Below, in pieces: positions 17,680-26,086 of a stretch of DNA of 64,000 nt. The DNA comes from Ignavibacteriota bacterium. GTDB lineage: Bacteria; Bacteroidota; Ignavibacteria; Ignavibacteriales; Melioribacteraceae. Location: NCBI GenBank assembly GCA_013112585.1, contig JABFGH010000015.1, positions 1 through 64,000 on the forward strand, read 5' to 3'. Numbering within the stretch: the first letter of the stretch is position 1; each line of letters starts with the position of its first letter. The translations under genes were made by a program, and so were the position numbers. The notes beneath the pieces are model-generated. The model made no database searches, was not told where the DNA came from, and was given only the letters and a program-made list of their open reading frames with translations.

Positions 17680-17970
17680 ATGAATCCACTTATTGGTAAT
17701 GATGCTGTTGTATTCGGTGTACTGCTATTAATTCTTGCATTAATTTTTCACACTTCTCACAGTGAAAATAAATTCTGGAAGAAATTTTATACATTCATCC
17801 CGGCATTGTTGTTATGTTATTTTATACCAGGCCTGCTCAATTCATTCGGTGTTATCTCGGGTGAAAAATCGGGACTCTATTTTGTTGCCACCAGATTTTT
17901 TCTTCCTTCAAGTTTGGTTCTTCTTACATTAAGTATTGATTTAAAATGGATTAGAAATTTAGAGAAATAA
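17680..17970 (+). pseudogene. DUF819 membrane protein, N-terminal fragment
   Basis: The 96 residues match the start of DUF819 transporter-like proteins: three hydrophobic segments with FIPGLLNSFGVISGEKSGLYF and LPSSLVLLTLSIDLK, a strongly conserved stretch. Intact family members are about 400 aa. Here the reading ends in an unrelated WIRNLEK tail and a stop directly after DLK, and nothing resembling the remainder follows before the SMR gene. A deletion has therefore removed about three quarters of the gene. Any product would be non-functional unless the fragment has been repurposed. Confidence 0.65.
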
Positions 17971-18026
17971 ATTGAAGTTTATTAAGCTCTTAACAATTAA
18001 AAAATTCTGATAAGTGTTTCAGCTAT

Positions 18027-18353
18027 TCAATTGCTTACAATTTTTAATCCGAATATGGAAGCTATTAGAGTTGAAATAAAAAACAACCGCCAGAAAGTAG
18101 CAGGTTCCTTGAACAAAAATATTCCGAGCAGTACAGCGCCCACTGCTCCAATTCCGGTCCATACTGCATAAGCGGTGCCTATCGGCAGGGCTTGAGCAGC
18201 TTTTACAAGCAGGTACATACTTATTGCCAGGCATATCAAGAAGCCGATGTACCAAAATGTTGTTTCAGTCCCCGTTGTTTCTTTCGCTTTGCCAAGACAA
18301 GCGGTAAAGGCGGCTTCAAATAAACCTGCTATTATTAGTATAATCCAATTCAT
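18027..18353 (-). CDS. Small multidrug resistance (SMR) transporter, SugE/Gdx-like
   Basis: A four-helix inner-membrane transporter of the SMR family, 108 aa. The conserved glutamate of helix 1 is present in GLFEAAF, and helix 3 carries LPIGTAYAVWTGIGAVGA, the SMR signature. The MNWIILIIAGLFE start resembles guanidinium exporters (SugE/Gdx) more than EmrE-type drug pumps, but substrate cannot be decided from sequence alone. No guanidine riboswitch was recognised in the short upstream region. It stands alone beside a MITE-like repeat. Confidence 0.85.
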   Translation of the reverse strand: MNWIILIIAGLFEAAFTACLGKAKETTGTETTFWYIGFLICLAISMYLLVKAAQALPIGTAYAVWTGIGAVGAVLLGIFLFKEPATFWRLFFISTLIASIFGLKIVSN

Positions 18354-18455
18354 ATTTATTCAATCAGTTTTGTGTTTGGTTCTTTTTTTGAATTAGAGTT
18401 ATCGACATTTCATGCAGATTGCGCAGTACTAATAAGTATTTTTCTTTCTGCTTAA

Positions 18456-18726
18456 ACCCGAATTATGCATTAGAAATAATTTATAAAGTTTAAATAAAAA
18501 ATGTCTTTGTAATTGCACTGTCATTCCTGCCCGTCCGGCAGGCGGGTATGACGGTGATTGATATTAAAATTATGTAAGGGGCTTTAGCCCGCCTATGCCG
18601 GTAGGCAGGCCCCAAAACCATTTGGGTTAAAACCCAATATTTGTGTTTGTTCAATCCCGCCTGCCGGAAGGGCAGGATTCACGGTGCTGAAGCACCGTGC
18701 AATTTTCTCTATTGCATAATTCGGGT
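18456..18726 (+). mobile_element. MITE-like repeat, copy 2 (complete)
   Basis: A 271-bp element with perfect 14-bp terminal inverted repeats ACCCGAATTATGCA (18456-18469) and TGCATAATTCGGGT (18713-18726). Inside are two GC-rich palindromes (18526-18546 and 18656-18676), a GGGGCTTTAGCCC segment, and a perfect CACGGTGCT/AGCACCGTG hairpin at 18680-18699. No transposase is encoded and no clear target duplication is visible. It matches copy 1 in reverse and copy 3 after internal deletion. The rest of 18354-18949 holds only the OsmC-like fragment. Confidence 0.8.
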
Positions 18727-18743
18727 GAAATAAGACTGTTTAT

Positions 18744-18803
18744 CTAAGCTGCGACTTTTATTTCTATATCGCCTTTGAAAATATTGCAAATAAAACAGTT
18801 CAT
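18744..18803 (-). pseudogene. Possible OsmC-type 3' fragment
   Basis: The minus strand reads MNCFICNIFKGDIEIKVAA and stops at 18744. A cysteine followed by an ICNxFKxxIEIKV-like ending resembles the C-terminus of OsmC/Ohr-family peroxidases. Only about 19 codons remain between the MITE-like repeat and codA. Low confidence; a chance match is possible. Confidence 0.25.
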
Positions 18804-18949
18804 GTCAAAACTAAATTGATTTATAAATTTTATTTTGATTCTGAAACGCTATAATTTGTTGAAATGGGCGCTAGAATTAAAGCGGTTAATTATTGACAAT
18901 TACTCTTATTTTCTTAACTTATATTTTATTCACAAAAAACAGGTCAAAG

Positions 18950-20197
18950 ATGAAAAAAAAATTTGTTAACGCGAAAATTTATCGTAATGATTCAGCTGCC
19001 GAAATAATGGTAGAAGACGGACAAATCACTCAAATCGGAACCAACTTACCCAAAGGTGAAGAAGAAATTGATCTTAAGGGAAAACTCGTTATGCCTCCTT
19101 ATGTTGATCCGCATTTGCATTTAGACTATGTATATACATTAACTGAACTTGGACAAGAAGGAGCCGGTTCAGGAACTCTGTTTGAAGCGATTGAATTATG
19201 GCCAAAATTTAAAGAAACTTTAACGGTAGAAAGTGTAAAAAGACTTGCGATGAAGGGAATTAAAGATGAGGTTTCCCAGGGGGTACAGCACATCCGCACA
19301 CATATAGATGTTACAGATCCAAACTTTACAGCACTGAAAGCCATGCTGGAAATGAAAGAAGAACTAAAAGATATCGTTGATATTCAAATCGTAGCCTTTC
19401 CGCAAGAAGGAATGTACATGTATAAGGGTGGACGTGATTTAGTGGAAGAAGCTCTTAAAATGGGGGCTGATATTGTTGGAGGAATTCCACACTATGAACC
19501 TGCCAGAGAATTTGGAGAAAAATCCGTTCATGATATTGTTGAGCTTGCTTTAAAGTACGATAAATTGATAGATGTTCATTGCGATGAAACAGATGACCCC
19601 CATTCACGTTTTTTAGAGTTGTTGAATGCCCTCGTATATATGGAAGATTATGGCAGTAGGTCCACTGCAAGCCATACCTGCTCCTTTGGTTCGGCAGATG
19701 ATTCCTATGCCTTTAGAATGATGGACATTTTCAAAAAGAGCAATCTGAACTTTATCTCATGTCCAACTGAAAATGCCTATCTTCAAGGACGCCAGGACAC
19801 CTATCCTAAACGTCGCGGATTAACTAGAGTGAAAGAATTCATAGAATCAGGAATAAATGTTGCTTTCGCACAAGATTCAATAAACGATCCATGGTATCCA
19901 ATGGGTAATGGCAACATGATGAATATTCTTGATAATGGAATTCACTTAGCTCAAATTATGTCACCGGAAGAAGTAGAAACAAATTTTGATCTAATCACAT
20001 ATAATGGAGCCCGCTGTTTAAATATTCAAGACAGTTATGGCTTAGAAGTAGGAAAACAAGCCAACTTTATTGTTCTAGATGAATCCTCCGTTTATGAAGC
20101 TATTCGTAAAAGAGTAGATGTATTAGCATCTGTACGCAACGGCAATTTCTTATTCCGCCGCAGAGAACCGGAATATGAAATACCTTTAGAACTCTAA
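18950..20197 (+). CDS. codA: Cytosine deaminase-like amidohydrolase
   Basis: A metal-dependent amidohydrolase that probably deaminates cytosine or a related pyrimidine or triazine. Metal ligands are visible as HLHLD in VDPHLHLDY, HCDE in IDVHCDETDD, the SHT segment, and the aspartate in AFAQDSINDPWYPMG, all in the order found in CodA. The ATG at 18950 was chosen: it begins MKKKFVNAKIY at the amidohydrolase strand and is preceded by AGG, whereas the longer reading adds a hydrophobic non-homologous extension. About 415 aa is normal. A decayed copy of its 3' end lies at 24005-24094. Promoter not identified. Confidence 0.85.
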   Translation: MKKKFVNAKIYRNDSAAEIMVEDGQITQIGTNLPKGEEEIDLKGKLVMPPYVDPHLHLDYVYTLTELGQEGAGSGTLFEAIELWPKFKETLTVESVKRLAMKGIKDEVSQGVQHIRTHIDVTDPNFTALKAMLEMKEELKDIVDIQIVAFPQEGMYMYKGGRDLVEEALKMGADIVGGIPHYEPAREFGEKSVHDIVELALKYDKLIDVHCDETDDPHSRFLELLNALVYMEDYGSRSTASHTCSFGSADDSYAFRMMDIFKKSNLNFISCPTENAYLQGRQDTYPKRRGLTRVKEFIESGINVAFAQDSINDPWYPMGNGNMMNILDNGIHLAQIMSPEEVETNFDLITYNGARCLNIQDSYGLEVGKQANFIVLDESSVYEAIRKRVDVLASVRNGNFLFRRREPEYEIPLEL

Positions 20198-20331
20198 ATT
20201 AAGATTACAAATTAAAAGTTAAATTAGCATAATAGACAAGAAGTAGGTTCTACTCGTTCAGCGGTAAAATTTTTAACCAATTTTGTTATAAGAATAATGA
20301 AGATATATTATCAACCTAAATAGGAGATACA

Positions 20332-20964
20332 ATGAAAACTCAAATAAAAAATACAATTGTTACAGATGCTTTAAATACCGGCAGGCTTCTTAAATTCAAA
20401 ATCTTTTCCCTCCTTTTGATATTCATATTTTTATTGCCCAGCATTTCCGTATTTGCACATTGCGACTCCTATGACGGTCCCGTTATTGAGGATGCCTTAA
20501 AAGCATTGGATCAAAACAATGTGCAGTTGGTTTTAAAGTGGATTGAACCACAGCAAGAAAAGGAAATCATTACTTTGTTCGATAAAACCTACCGTTTAAA
20601 AAACGGTGACCAACAAGTGTATTCCATTGTTGAAAAATATTTCTTTGAAACACTTGTGCGACTCCACCGGGAGACCGAAGGTGCATCTTATACCGGCTTA
20701 AAACCGGCAGGATCAACGACTCCCTTCGTAGTAATGGCGGACAATTCAATAGCAGAAAATGATGAAGAGGAAGTAATAAAAACCGTGACTACCCAATTGG
20801 AACAAGTATTAAGAGAGCGATTTGACAAAGTAGCAAAACTCAGCAAAACAAAAGACAGTTCCGTTGAGCAGGGAAGAGCCTATGTTGAGGCTTACGTAGA
20901 ATACACACATACTTTGGAGGGCTTGGAGCACCTAATTCAAGGACCTATTTCTCATTCGAAGTAA
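20332..20964 (+). CDS. DUF6448 family exported protein
   Basis: A 210-aa protein with a long signal peptide (hydrophobic stretch at about residues 24-42) and predicted cleavage after FA. The mature part begins HCDSYDGPVIEDALKAL, where His and Cys adjoin the cleavage site. It continues with a helical domain that includes RLHRETEGASYTGLKPAG and a final YTHTLEGLEHL helix. This is the DUF6448 pattern; function is unknown. The His/Cys start could bind a metal, which is inference. The GGAGATACA before the ATG is a good ribosome-binding site. It lies in the interval between codA and its duplicated 3' end. Confidence 0.7.
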   Translation: MKTQIKNTIVTDALNTGRLLKFKIFSLLLIFIFLLPSISVFAHCDSYDGPVIEDALKALDQNNVQLVLKWIEPQQEKEIITLFDKTYRLKNGDQQVYSIVEKYFFETLVRLHRETEGASYTGLKPAGSTTPFVVMADNSIAENDEEEVIKTVTTQLEQVLRERFDKVAKLSKTKDSSVEQGRAYVEAYVEYTHTLEGLEHLIQGPISHSK

Positions 20965-21095
20965 TAATCATACCGGACATTAAGAGTGCTTGACGGATGA
21001 AATTTTCAAGAGAGAAGATTTACCCGGATGGCACTGCTGAAGAACGAAAAAGAAAATCTGTACCGGCAGCTATTGAAAATTAAACAGAAAAAAAT

Positions 21096-22034
21096 ATGAA
21101 AAACGAGACATCAAAAAATAATCCGCTTTTATGCGACATAGAAACCGGCATGTGTGAAACACCCGATGGAAATACGAAAACTTCTCAAAGTAATATCCAA
21201 TCAAATAAGAAATCGATAAAGGTCATTTATTATACTGACCCTATTTGTTCTTCATGCTGGGGCATAGAACCACAATTGCGTAAACTTAAATTAGAATATG
21301 GAAACGAAATTGAGATAGAATACAGAATGGGAGGTTTATTACCTGATTGGAGTTACAATAGCGGCGGTATCGGAAAGCCGTCAGATGTGGCACATCACTG
21401 GGATGAAGTGAGTGAGCATTACGATATGCCTATTGACGGAGATGTTTGGCTGGAAGATCCTTTAGATTCATCTTATCCGCCATCCATTGCATTTAAAGCA
21501 GCACAAATGCAGAGTTATGCAAAAGCAATTCTATTTCTTCGGGAAATCAGAGAAATGGTTTTTCTACAAAAGAAAAATATTACAAAATGGGAGCATATAG
21601 AAGCTGCCGCTAAAAAAGCCGGGTTAGATATTAAGCAATTTAAAACCGACTTTGAACAAAATGCAAATGCATTGTTTGAAGAAGATTTGAAAATGGGAAA
21701 AGAGTTGGGTGTAAGAGGATTTCCAACTATAATCTTTATCAACGAATCAGGTGATCAAGAAATCGTTTATGGCTCAAGACCGTATGCCTTTTACGAAATG
21801 GCTATTCTAAAACTTAATGCCAATATCACCAAAAGTGAATACAGTAAAAATTGGGAGGCACTCTTCTCAATATATCCTTCGCTAACGGCGAAAGAGTTTT
21901 CCGAATTATCAGGGACTCCAAGGGTCGAAAGTGAAAATATATTGAATGGGCTTTCCGACGATGGAACATTGGAAAAGCTGGCTACAAAGAATGGAGCAAT
22001 TTGGAAATTTACAAATCAAGGCAGGGATGATTAA
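21096..22034 (+). CDS. DsbA-family thioredoxin-fold protein (SpxH/FrnE-like)
   Basis: A cytoplasmic DsbA-like oxidoreductase: no signal peptide, a CSSC active site in DPICSSCWG (near residue 50), a large helical insert, and the cis-proline loop GVRGFPT. The N-terminal 40 residues (LLCDIETGMCE) form a cysteine-containing extension. The last 80 residues are not thioredoxin-like and may be a winged-helix or adaptor-type tail. It resembles the SpxH/FrnE branch, which includes ClpXP adaptors and disulfide isomerases; specific function is inference. Neighbours are DUF6448 upstream and a methyltransferase downstream, both with separate leaders. Confidence 0.7.
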   Translation: MKNETSKNNPLLCDIETGMCETPDGNTKTSQSNIQSNKKSIKVIYYTDPICSSCWGIEPQLRKLKLEYGNEIEIEYRMGGLLPDWSYNSGGIGKPSDVAHHWDEVSEHYDMPIDGDVWLEDPLDSSYPPSIAFKAAQMQSYAKAILFLREIREMVFLQKKNITKWEHIEAAAKKAGLDIKQFKTDFEQNANALFEEDLKMGKELGVRGFPTIIFINESGDQEIVYGSRPYAFYEMAILKLNANITKSEYSKNWEALFSIYPSLTAKEFSELSGTPRVESENILNGLSDDGTLEKLATKNGAIWKFTNQGRDD

Positions 22035-22277
22035 AACGAGTACGTGTCTTCGATTATTCAAATTGCGGTTACAATAAAATCAATACTTAAAAAGTAAATT
22101 AAATAATGCGCCGCTAAAACTGCCTTATAAAATTGCGGGGATAGTGTAGAATTAAACGGCTTATTACTAATAAATTGTACCTTAATAAAATTTAGTATTC
22201 CTAAACCCTTACTTTTTATTTGCAGTGGTTATGGGCAATTTTAAGGTCGATCAGAATAGTTTAAAAAGATACCAGCA

Positions 22278-22895
22278 ATGACAGAATTTTGGGAAGAATC
22301 ATTTAAAACCAATCAGGAAATGTGGGGGTTTGAGCCATCACAATCTACTATATTGACCTGTGATTTTTTTGTTGAACAAAATTTGAAGAATGTACTTATT
22401 CCGGGCATTGGTTATGGGCGAAATGCTCAAATTTTCATAGACAATGGAATGAAAGTAACAGGAATTGAAATTTCCCAAACTGCCATTGACTTAGCGTACA
22501 AGCATTTCGGCAACGATTTGACTATTTATCATGGCTCTGTAACTGAAATGCCATTTGATAAAAAACTGTACGACGGAATATATAGTTATGCATTAATTCA
22601 CTTTCTGGATAAAAATGAAAGAAAAAAACTAATCCGGGATTGCTTAAACCAATTGAGCGATAACGGCTACATGTTTTTTGCAACTGTTTCTAAGAAAGCA
22701 CAGATCTATGGGCAGGGAACTTGTGTCGGCAAGGACAAGGTTGAACTATTCGGCGGTTTAAAAATGTTCTTTTACGACCTTGAAACGATAGAAGAAGAAT
22801 TTGGCAAAGCAGGATTATTTGAAATAAAAGAAGTGTTTGATATCTATCCGTTTTATCTTATAAAGTGTAAAAAGAAGAAAATGAAAATCAAATAA
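22278..22895 (+). CDS. Class I SAM-dependent methyltransferase
   Basis: A 205-aa Rossmann-type methyltransferase. Motif I is VLIPGIGYGRNAQ, followed by the acidic strand end GIEISQTAI, then motif II/III around HGSVTEMPFDKKLYDGIYSYALIHFL. FWEESF/MWGFEPS at the N-terminus resembles thiopurine- or tellurite-resistance-type methyltransferases. The substrate cannot be assigned. Monocistronic, with a 240-bp upstream gap that shows no clear promoter. Confidence 0.8.
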   Translation: MTEFWEESFKTNQEMWGFEPSQSTILTCDFFVEQNLKNVLIPGIGYGRNAQIFIDNGMKVTGIEISQTAIDLAYKHFGNDLTIYHGSVTEMPFDKKLYDGIYSYALIHFLDKNERKKLIRDCLNQLSDNGYMFFATVSKKAQIYGQGTCVGKDKVELFGGLKMFFYDLETIEEEFGKAGLFEIKEVFDIYPFYLIKCKKKKMKIK

Positions 22896-23046
22896 ATCAA
22901 CCGGGACAAGCATCAGATCAAATAATTTAATTAAATAACTTTAATGTAAATTACCGGAATTTATTCGACGAAATCAGAGTCTTCTTAAACTATTTCTGCC
23001 CCTCGGTTTTGCAGGATTAACTTCCTTTATACCGGTTATTATTTCC

Positions 23047-23715
23047 CTATGGTATTTGCATCAACTTTAAGTTTTCGATAATGGGTTGTAAAAAGTCTTC
23101 GCTACTGAAGTATCCTCCAAGACCATCTAATATAAACTGGAACGCAATACTGATAAGGATAAATCCCATAATTCTTGTGAGTGCATCAAGCCCGGTAATT
23201 CCTAAAAAACGGGAGATCAAAGGAGCACTGCGCATAGCGAGCCAGGCAATAAGCACAACAACCAAGATACCAATAGAGACGGCAAGGTAACCTAATATAC
23301 TAGTCGATCCGGCAGCCATACTGATGACCACAGAAATAGAACCGGGACCACTTAAAGAAGGCATTGCCAAAGGAGTAAATGCAATATCACTTTTCCTCCT
23401 CGATTCTTGTTTAGCTTCTTCCGAAATGTCATCAGAATCGTTTGGATTGAGCATGCTAAAACCAACCCGCATAATGATTATACCTCCGGCAACACGAATA
23501 GCAGGAATCGAAATGCCGAAGAATTCTTTAATTAAAACACCGCCCCAAAGAAAGACAAGCAGAATACCAGCCATATAAACAGCAGCCATAAATGCTTGTT
23601 GCCGAGACCACTTTCTCGAGTGCCCTGCTGTAAGGGATAAATAGAGGGGTATCGTACTAAATGGATTTGAGATAGGCAAAAGTGCAAAGACAGTAACAAG
23701 TGCAATTTCAAACAT
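23047..23715 (-). CDS. MarC family integral membrane protein
   Basis: A 222-aa protein with six predicted membrane helices. The start FALLPISNPFSTIPLYLSLT and the later GPGSISVVISMAAG are the repeated signatures of the MarC/UPF0056 family. Despite the name, a role in multidrug resistance is not established. Plus-strand sequence ending at 23070 (FAGLTSFIPVIISLWYL then stop) overlaps its 3' end and looks like the tail of a lost membrane-protein gene. Confidence 0.85.
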   Translation of the reverse strand: MFEIALVTVFALLPISNPFSTIPLYLSLTAGHSRKWSRQQAFMAAVYMAGILLVFLWGGVLIKEFFGISIPAIRVAGGIIIMRVGFSMLNPNDSDDISEEAKQESRRKSDIAFTPLAMPSLSGPGSISVVISMAAGSTSILGYLAVSIGILVVVLIAWLAMRSAPLISRFLGITGLDALTRIMGFILISIAFQFILDGLGGYFSSEDFLQPIIENLKLMQIP

Positions 23716-24004
23716 TTTTCTTAATTTTTATGTGTGAGTTTTTTAGTCATATTTTATTTTTCCAGTATCGCCAGGAGTCTAAAATTGGTTGTACCTAAGA
23801 TGCACAAAAGTATCATCAGTTTGAAAAATTAATGTACAAATAATTTCCACTTTATTTTGTTCAACCTTTTCATTCAACAACGAAACTCCTTTGGCAAAAC
23901 TGTTAGCTCCAACTTTGGTACTGGGTCTACGTTTTTAAAACGTAATTAACATATAAAGATATACATTATATTCATAAAACTAATAACTAAATTGAGCGAA
24001 TCTT

Positions 24005-24094
24005 AAAAGAGTAGATGTATTAACATCAGCATGTAGTGGCAATTTCTTTTTCCGCCGTAGAGTACCGGAATATAAAAAATCTTTAGACCTGTAA
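24005..24094 (+). pseudogene. codA 3'-end fragment
   Basis: These bases align with the end of the intact codA (about 20108-20197), including RVDVL, GNFFFRRR and PEY, and finish at an equivalent stop codon. Nucleotide identity by eye is roughly three quarters. The fragment lies 3.8 kb downstream on the same strand, with four unrelated genes between it and the intact copy. Confidence 0.8.
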
Positions 24095-24220
24095 ATGTAA
24101 TTTCGACTGTTGCTGGTTAACAAAGATACCAAAAAGGTTTTTGTCATGTAGATAAAGTCTTTTTCATTACAACTTAAACGCTATTGTAAAAATCAGTCTA
24201 AAGACTTTTTTGCAATTATG

Positions 24221-24301
24221 GGTATAGGTATATACTTTTTAAAACGACTTGATTACAAGAATGAAGGAGTTTGCAACTTAGGAGGAAATAAACTAACATA
24301 G
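24221..24301 (+). pseudogene. Possible rhodanese-domain 3' fragment
   Basis: The plus strand reads FLKRLDYKNEGVCNLGGNKLT then stop, close to the GY-x-NV-x-NLGGG ending of rhodanese domains. The active-site loop is not present. Low confidence because only 26 codons remain. Confidence 0.35.
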
Positions 24302-24392
24302 CATTATTAGTTTCTTTATTTAGCTTTACGGTTTGACATGGACAATCAAATTTAAAAAATATGAAAAACGAAACAGGATTAATTAAAAGATT

Positions 24393-25331
24393 ATGAACAA
24401 ATTATTAGGATTGCATCACATAACAGCCATCGCTGCCGATGCGCAGCAAAATTACGATTTTTATTCTAAGGTTCTCGGACTTCGCCTGGTCAAAAAAACC
24501 GTTAATTTTGACGATCCCAAGACCTACCATTTCTACTTTGGAAACGAGGTAGGCACTCCCGGGGGCATCCTTACCTTCTTCCCTTGGGCAAATGTTAGTC
24601 GAGGAAAAAATGGTGCCGGGATGGCGACAGAAATCGGTTATTCCGTGCCGAAAGGAAGCTTGAATTTCTGGAAAGCCCGTTTTGAAAAACTCAATGTCCA
24701 TCATGATATTGGCGGAGAGCGCTTCGGAGAAAAGCACGTTGCTTTTCAGGACCCTGACGGATTGCGGCTCAATCTGATTGAAGCGAAACAAAAGGATGAG
24801 CGAAAAGGCTGGGAAACGGCTGAATTAAAAGTTGATGTTGCTATTAAAGGATTTCACTCAGTGACATTGACCCTGAATAGAATTAAAGCCACAGCCACAA
24901 TCTTAACCGAAGTGTTTGGTTATAAACAAGTAGAACAAGATGACAATTTATTCCGCTATCAAACCGATGCTGTAGAAAATGCGGCAATAGTAGATTTATT
25001 GGAAATGCCGCACGCCCAAAGAGGTTTAAATTCAGCGGGCACTAATCATCATGTGGCATTTCGGGTAAAAGATGAAGAAACCTTGATGGACTTTAGAGAA
25101 AAAATTGCGGCAAGGGGTCTTTACGTCACCGATAAAATAAACCGTGACTATTTCTTTTCAATATATTTCCGCGAGCCCGGGGGAGTACTATTTGAAATTG
25201 CAACGGATAATCCAGGATTCGCAACGGATGAAACGGTAGAAAACCTGGGAAGTTCGCTGCAATTACCCGATCAATATAAACCGATGCGGGATGAAATTGA
25301 AAAAGGGCTGCCGGAGCTTCAAATTAAATGA
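24393..25331 (+). CDS. Ring-cleaving dioxygenase, VOC family (MhqO-like)
   Basis: A two-module vicinal-oxygen-chelate protein of 312 aa. Metal ligands are suggested by LHHITAIA at the start, HHVAFRV in the second half and LFEIATD near the end. It is of the MhqO/ring-cleavage extradiol type used in hydroquinone and catechol detoxification. Its stop overlaps the start of the next gene (ATGA), and the partner is an MhqD-like hydrolase, so the pair repeats the quinone-response arrangement known in Firmicutes. No MhqR-type regulator is adjacent. Confidence 0.8.
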   Translation: MNKLLGLHHITAIAADAQQNYDFYSKVLGLRLVKKTVNFDDPKTYHFYFGNEVGTPGGILTFFPWANVSRGKNGAGMATEIGYSVPKGSLNFWKARFEKLNVHHDIGGERFGEKHVAFQDPDGLRLNLIEAKQKDERKGWETAELKVDVAIKGFHSVTLTLNRIKATATILTEVFGYKQVEQDDNLFRYQTDAVENAAIVDLLEMPHAQRGLNSAGTNHHVAFRVKDEETLMDFREKIAARGLYVTDKINRDYFFSIYFREPGGVLFEIATDNPGFATDETVENLGSSLQLPDQYKPMRDEIEKGLPELQIK

Positions 25332-25957
25332 GAAGCAATATGCACAAGAAGAAATTAGAAACTGCAGGTAAATCATTAAAAGAAACCGAAAAGGTGTTAA
25401 TCATGATTCATGGGCGTGGCGCTAATGCTCGTGATATACTTGGGCTTGCTACCTACTTGAATGTCTCTGAATATGCCTTAATGGCTCCCGAAGCTACAAA
25501 TCACACCTGGTATCCATATTCGTTTATGGCTAAGCCTGAGCAAAATGAGCCATGGCTTTCTTCTGCTCTTGATTTACTAAAAGAAGTTGTAGATGAAGTT
25601 ACGAAAGAAGGTATCACAACTGAAAACATTTTCTTCCTCGGTTTTTCGCAGGGAGCTTGTCTGGCATTGGAGTTTGTGGCTCGTTATGCTAAACAAATGG
25701 GTGGAGTTGTGGCATTTACCGGTGGACTTATTGGTGATAAAATAAATGAGGAGAATTATTCCGGCAACTTTAACGGTACACCAATCTTTATCGGCACCGG
25801 AAATCCTGATGCGCATGTACCGTTAGAACGTGTAAAAGAAAGTGCCGGTATTCTGGAAAAAATGAATGCGAAAGTGCACTTGCAGGTGTATGAGGGGCGG
25901 ACACATACCGTTTCTCCTGATGAGATAAAAGAAGCAAATCTAATTATTTTTAAATAA
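25328..25957 (+). CDS. Alpha/beta hydrolase, phospholipase/carboxylesterase type (MhqD-like)
   Basis: A 209-aa serine hydrolase of the carboxylesterase 2 family. IMIHGRGANARD forms the oxyanion region, GFSQGACLAL holds the nucleophilic serine, GTGNPDAHVP the aspartate, and GRTHTVS the histidine. It overlaps the preceding dioxygenase gene by four bases (ATGA) and is almost certainly cotranslated, consistent with a role in handling quinone-type electrophiles. A second ATG four codons in is an alternative start. Cytoplasmic; no signal peptide. Confidence 0.8.
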   Translation: MRSNMHKKKLETAGKSLKETEKVLIMIHGRGANARDILGLATYLNVSEYALMAPEATNHTWYPYSFMAKPEQNEPWLSSALDLLKEVVDEVTKEGITTENIFFLGFSQGACLALEFVARYAKQMGGVVAFTGGLIGDKINEENYSGNFNGTPIFIGTGNPDAHVPLERVKESAGILEKMNAKVHLQVYEGRTHTVSPDEIKEANLIIFK

Positions 25958-26086
25958 TTTTAAATGCCCATCTATTCATTTACAATGACCGAAAATAGCC
26001 CTCTTTGTTTAGGGCAAACCTGCGTATAAGCATTTATAAATATAAACAGTTGAAAAGATCAGTAAAAAATAAATTGGGAAAATATA

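Larger units (their letters stand above)
23716..24392. other. Gene-debris region between marC and mhqO-like gene
   Basis: No intact gene is present in these 677 bases. The stretch holds a decayed codA 3' end (24005-24094) and a possible rhodanese 3' end (24221-24301). A near-palindrome ACGTTTTTAAAACGT lies near 23930. It looks like a graveyard left by successive insertions and deletions. Confidence 0.55.

Noticed and set aside
20998-21081. 28-codon plus-strand frame before the DsbA-like gene
   Set aside because: No homology is recognised and no ribosome-binding site; it may be debris.
22970-23070. Plus-strand tail reading FAGLTSFIPVIISLWYL then stop
   Set aside because: Protein-like but too short and without a start; mentioned under marC as possible debris only.
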